A stretch of DNA of 64,000 nucleotides from Dehalococcoidia bacterium (lineage in GTDB: Bacteria; Chloroflexota; Dehalococcoidia; GIF9; AB-539-J10). Below, piece by piece: positions 60,495 to 64,000 of this stretch. The translations under genes were made by a program, and so were the position numbers. Each line of letters begins with the position of its first letter. The stretch's first letter is position 1. The notes beneath the pieces were generated by a model. The model was not told where the DNA came from. It did no database searches and saw only the letters and a program-made list of their open reading frames with translations. Where the stretch lies: positions 1 through 64,000 of the forward strand of contig SKVJ01000019.1 of NCBI GenBank assembly GCA_007129495.1. The letters run 5' to 3'.

Positions 60495-60878
60495 ATGCCG
60501 GAGTACTCCTGCAATATATACGTTGACAGAAAAGACCAGCTGGACAAGATAGAAGCGGTGTGCCTTCCCGGTGAGTTGATACGCGCCGTGTTCGATCTTA
60601 AAGGGCGCGGCACAGGATTCCTTGGCATCACGGACAAGCGCATCATCTTCTATGACAAGGAATTCCTCAAGAACCGCAAGGCGATGGTAAGCGTCCCATT
60701 CAGCCGCATCACCTCTGTTGCCAGCGAGGACAATTCCGGCTTCTTCATCTCGAAGGGATTTCTTGTAAGCGACACCCTTGCACTGACTATCGCAGGTGAA
60801 GGAATCAAAGTCTTCGAGTTTCGGGGTGGAGAGAAGGCGCATCTCGCACACATGATGATTATGGAGCACATGCTATGA
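60495..60878 (+). CDS. PH-like domain protein
   Basis: GELIRAVFDLKGRGTGFLGITDKRIIFYDKEF...VSVPFSRITSV. Confidence 0.75.
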   Translation: MPEYSCNIYVDRKDQLDKIEAVCLPGELIRAVFDLKGRGTGFLGITDKRIIFYDKEFLKNRKAMVSVPFSRITSVASEDNSGFFISKGFLVSDTLALTIAGEGIKVFEFRGGEKAHLAHMMIMEHML

Positions 60879-61660
60879 ACACAGCGCGCTACGAGGAGAA
60901 AGGTATACCAGAAGGTTACGAGATAAATGATCTGGCCAAGGAAGATGCCTGGCGGATGTTCCGCATCATAGGCGAAATGGTCAGCGGTTTCGATCGGCTC
61001 TCAGGAATCGAGCCTGCCGTCACCATATATGGATCGGCCCGTGTGAAGGCAGGCGACCCTCTTTACGAAACAACCGTTGAACTGGGATATGAGCTGGGCA
61101 AACTTGATTTCTCGATCGTGACCGGCGGTGGACCCGGTCTGATGGAAGCGGCAAACCGGGGAGCTTATGAAGCGGGTGTGACCTCGGTTGGACTGAACAT
61201 CGAACTCCCGGAGGAACAGTCGCCAAACCTCTATTCTACGCTCACTATCTCTTTCGATCACTTCTTCGCCAGGAAAGTCATGCTGGCGAAATATGCGACG
61301 GCTTTCGTAGCAATGCCTGGCGGCATCGGGACTCTTGACGAATTGACTGAGATACTCTGCCTCATCCAGACCCACAAGATGAAACCCTTTCCGGTGATAC
61401 TGTACGACAGCAACTATTGGAGCGGTCTGCTCGAATGGCTACGGGCTACGACCCTTGACGGAGGATTCATCTCCGAGGAGGACCTCGGCCTGCTTGTGGT
61501 CTGCGATGACGTGCAGGAGGTCGTTAAGACAGTGAGCGAGTGGTATGAAAAGCAACGCATACCTATGAAGCGCGCGATCGCCAGAACGGGACATCCCGGT
61601 AGGAAGACACGGGCCCGCCGGGTGTCCCACAGGAAGATGAATGAAGAAAGCCCCGAGTAA
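60875..61660 (+). CDS. LOG family (TIGR00730) Rossmann-fold protein
   Basis: VTIYGSARVKAGDPLYETTVELGYELGKLDFSIVTGGGPGLMEAANRGAYEAG; MPGGIGTLDELTE; ATGA overlap. Confidence 0.92.
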   Translation: MNTARYEEKGIPEGYEINDLAKEDAWRMFRIIGEMVSGFDRLSGIEPAVTIYGSARVKAGDPLYETTVELGYELGKLDFSIVTGGGPGLMEAANRGAYEAGVTSVGLNIELPEEQSPNLYSTLTISFDHFFARKVMLAKYATAFVAMPGGIGTLDELTEILCLIQTHKMKPFPVILYDSNYWSGLLEWLRATTLDGGFISEEDLGLLVVCDDVQEVVKTVSEWYEKQRIPMKRAIARTGHPGRKTRARRVSHRKMNEESPE

Positions 61661-61727
61661 CCTCACCACCTCATCCGCCAGGCTTACGCCTGAACTCCCA
61701 AACGGCTCAGCTTGATTACTCGGGGCT
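61649..61727 (+). other. Long-loop hairpin overlapping the LOG-gene stop codon
   Basis: agccccgagtaa / ttactcggggct, 12-bp perfect arms, 55-nt loop with inner caggc-ttac-gcctg hairpin. Confidence 0.6.
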
Positions 61728-61832
61728 AAGGACACAGTAACATGGTCGCATACGAATGTCAAAGGGTCTGGCCTGGCAACATGCAGTGAACGCGGTTATT
61801 ACACTGTTTCAATAAGTTGGTAAGGAGAGACA

Positions 61833-62543
61833 ATGACCATACGCGCAGTCTTCTTCGATTGGATGAATACCCTTGTCCACATGGAACCGGACCGGCACGT
61901 GCTCTCTTCTGAGGTGTGCCGGGAGTTCGGTATCGATCTCAGCGAGCGCGATGCCTTGCGTGGCATCTACGCAGCGGAGGAGGAAATGGGTGGCAGCCGG
62001 CCGCTGCGCTGGTCACCTGACGGAGATCCGGAGGTGTACCTCAGGTACAATAACAGGGTTCTGGCGGAGGCAGGTATCAGTCTTCCCGACAAGCGCACTG
62101 CCATAGCCATGCTGCAGCGCTTCGCGGAGCGATACAAAGAAGTGAAGTTCGCAGTATTCGAAGATGCCAAACCGGCACTTCTCGAGTTGAAGCAGCGCGG
62201 CATCATAACTGGACTTATTTCAAATATGCCGCAGGAGATGCAGCCAGTCCTCGACAGTCTGGGGCTCTCTGAGCTGCTGGATTTCGCAGTCTCTCCCGTC
62301 GATGTGAATGGTGAAAGTAAGCCGGCAGCGCCCATCTTTCTCGAGGCTCTGAGACGTGCGAATGCGCGACCAGAAGAGGCGGCACACGTAGGCGACGAGC
62401 ATTTCACCGATGGGAAGGGTGCAAAGAACGTCGGAATAACGCCGGTGATAATCGACCGCTATGATCTGTTCGAGTCGCTGAAGGCATACGACCGGATAAT
62501 GTCATTAGAGCAACTGCCCAAGATGCTTGATGCACTGCCATGA
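61833..62543 (+). CDS. HAD superfamily hydrolase
   Basis: VFFDWMNTLVHME; ITGLISNMP; ANARPEEAAHVGDEHFTDGKGAKNVG. Confidence 0.9.
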   Translation: MTIRAVFFDWMNTLVHMEPDRHVLSSEVCREFGIDLSERDALRGIYAAEEEMGGSRPLRWSPDGDPEVYLRYNNRVLAEAGISLPDKRTAIAMLQRFAERYKEVKFAVFEDAKPALLELKQRGIITGLISNMPQEMQPVLDSLGLSELLDFAVSPVDVNGESKPAAPIFLEALRRANARPEEAAHVGDEHFTDGKGAKNVGITPVIIDRYDLFESLKAYDRIMSLEQLPKMLDALP

Positions 62544-62755
62544 GAAGTAGAGCTGTGCCAGATGAGCGTCACCCGTGCCGTCGGACATCGTTCCGGCGGC
62601 ACAGTCCGCTGGCTCGACATAGTTCACGCATGCCCCAAACGGCGTAGGCAACCCGCTGAGGTGTGTTGCCCAAAGCCACCCCCCATCATAAGACTTAAAC
62701 GCTCATCGTACGCTACAATAAAGGCCATAGACCGCGAAAAGGAAGACCATCAGTC

Positions 62756-63814
62756 GTGCCTGACAAATTCAGAGAATTACGCGAAGCCCTGCGTATCCGC
62801 AATACAACTCGTGAGCAGATCCGGAGCCTCAACGACCAACGGAATAAGTCTGGCGGCGACGATGCGAAGTTTCTGTCTCAATACGAGAAACTCATCAGCC
62901 GATTGGCTTCGGTCGATGACCGCCTGTCAGGACTCAGGCAGGCACTCGCCGAGGAGATAGAAGAGTCTCGCACAACCCTGACTGCAGCCGAAGAAGGTAT
63001 GCGAGCTCAGCGTTCCCGCGAAGTCACAGACACAGCCTATGATGAAGAAGGTCTCGCGCTACACAGACAACTCGAGAGTGAACGGGCGCGACTGTCACTC
63101 CTTGAAGCGGCGGCGACGGCCGAATCAGCAGCGGATATCGACCGCATAAGTGCGATGGCGGTCACGGACACCGACGGAACGGCAGCCGAGAAGAAGGATG
63201 CCATCATGGAGAGCTACAACAACGTTCGCTTCGCTGACTGGCCGGGTGCATCGGTTCCTGAGCGAATCGGGATGCTGTGGCGTGAAGGCCGGAAACCTCA
63301 ATCGAAGCGCTCCATCCTCATCAGTGCTGCAGCTATTGTGGCACTCACCCTGATCGTCGTGGGTGGCGCATTCGCTTCGGGCACATCGGGCGAGCGGGAT
63401 GTGACCGACTTCCTCAGGGATGGTGAGTTGCTGGTGCCGGTACTCGTTGATGGTGCAGACGGAGTACGTAACCTGGAGTTTACAATCGAATATGACTCTG
63501 ACCTCCTGACAGGTATCTCCGCCGTCCAGGGTGATGTAGGACGGTTGGCCGTCATGCAGTACGATATCGATCGTTCCGGAATTCTGACAGTGACTGTGCG
63601 GGATGTAGTCGGCATCTCCGGCACAGGCCCCATAGTCGTCGTCAGGTTCAGGGCGAACGACCGCGTAGCAGAGCAGGCACCTCTAATGTTCACGTTCATC
63701 AAAGCGACGGATGTTCGTACGATGTCCGACATGCCCGTGCTGGCAGACGATGGCTGGATCGATACAGAGACTCTCGATATGCTCGCACCCGAACTACGAT
63801 TCACCCCGCATTGA
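62756..63814 (+). CDS. Coiled-coil protein with single TM and C-terminal cohesin-like domain
   Basis: Charged helical N-terminus; ILISAAAIVALTLIVVGGAFASG TM; VPVLVDGADGVRNLEFTIEYDSDLLTGISAVQGD... cohesin-like. Confidence 0.65.
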   Translation: MPDKFRELREALRIRNTTREQIRSLNDQRNKSGGDDAKFLSQYEKLISRLASVDDRLSGLRQALAEEIEESRTTLTAAEEGMRAQRSREVTDTAYDEEGLALHRQLESERARLSLLEAAATAESAADIDRISAMAVTDTDGTAAEKKDAIMESYNNVRFADWPGASVPERIGMLWREGRKPQSKRSILISAAAIVALTLIVVGGAFASGTSGERDVTDFLRDGELLVPVLVDGADGVRNLEFTIEYDSDLLTGISAVQGDVGRLAVMQYDIDRSGILTVTVRDVVGISGTGPIVVVRFRANDRVAEQAPLMFTFIKATDVRTMSDMPVLADDGWIDTETLDMLAPELRFTPH

Positions 63815-63824
63815 ACCGGTGCCG

Positions 63825-64000
63825 CTAAGCAGCCGCGCGACTACGGGCAGGTGCAAGCCCACCTCTCAAGAAGGCAAGCGCAATACCCAGGAGCATGAGG
63901 ATCGCTCCCAGGATCTCCAGCCCGGTGGGTGCTTCGCCCAGTGTGAGCCAGGCAAGGAATGAGGCTCCGACTGGCTCGCCCAATACGGCCACTGTCACCA
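63825..64000 (-). CDS. EamA/DMT family transporter, C-terminal fragment (runs off window)
   Basis: Minus-strand reading ...VTVAVLGEPVGASFLAWLTLGEAPTGLEILGAILMLLGIALAFLRGG; not in the ORF track. Confidence 0.75.
   Translation of the reverse strand, partial: VTVAVLGEPVGASFLAWLTLGEAPTGLEILGAILMLLGIALAFLRGGLAPARSRAAA

Noticed and set aside
1-64000. CRISPR arrays, transposases, phage genes, rRNA
   Set aside because: No regularly spaced repeats, recombinase or phage motifs, or rRNA-like sequence were seen by eye; a tool-based scan would be needed to exclude small elements.

Overview
This 64 kb bacterial window is gene-dense. Family content looks Chloroflexota/Dehalococcoidia-like, but that taxonomic guess is untested. 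The main feature is a contiguous 14-gene run (about 1.9-10.0 kb) with the gene content and order of the archaeal Mbh complex: Mrp antiporter-like subunits followed by a group 4 [NiFe]-hydrogenase module. All four active-site cysteines are present in the large subunit. A convergent hydrogenase maturation protease, a NifU-like protein and a CoA-disulfide-reductase/rhodanese fusion follow it. Other blocks are: a thioredoxin-CcdA fusion; nadK/GNAT/NUDIX; a pycB-aconitase-like-IDH block; folP-folK-PTPS with a CExxHGH motif; two nitroreductases, one a predicted lipoprotein; MFS/SNF transporters; a cysK-cysS-cysE-iscS-iscU cluster with a convergent Rrf2 regulator; a four-gene benzoyl-CoA-reductase/2-hydroxyacyl-CoA-dehydratase-like operon; a GT4/ABC-F/UbiA block; a MutY-like protein without an Fe-S cluster motif; a LOG protein; HAD; and a membrane-anchored coiled-coil/cohesin-like protein. 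I also found several sub-60-aa ORFs missing from the ORF track, operator-like palindromes and long-loop hairpins overlapping stop codons. No rRNA, CRISPR array, transposase, phage module or convincing tRNA was seen. All calls come from reading the sequence; no database search was run.
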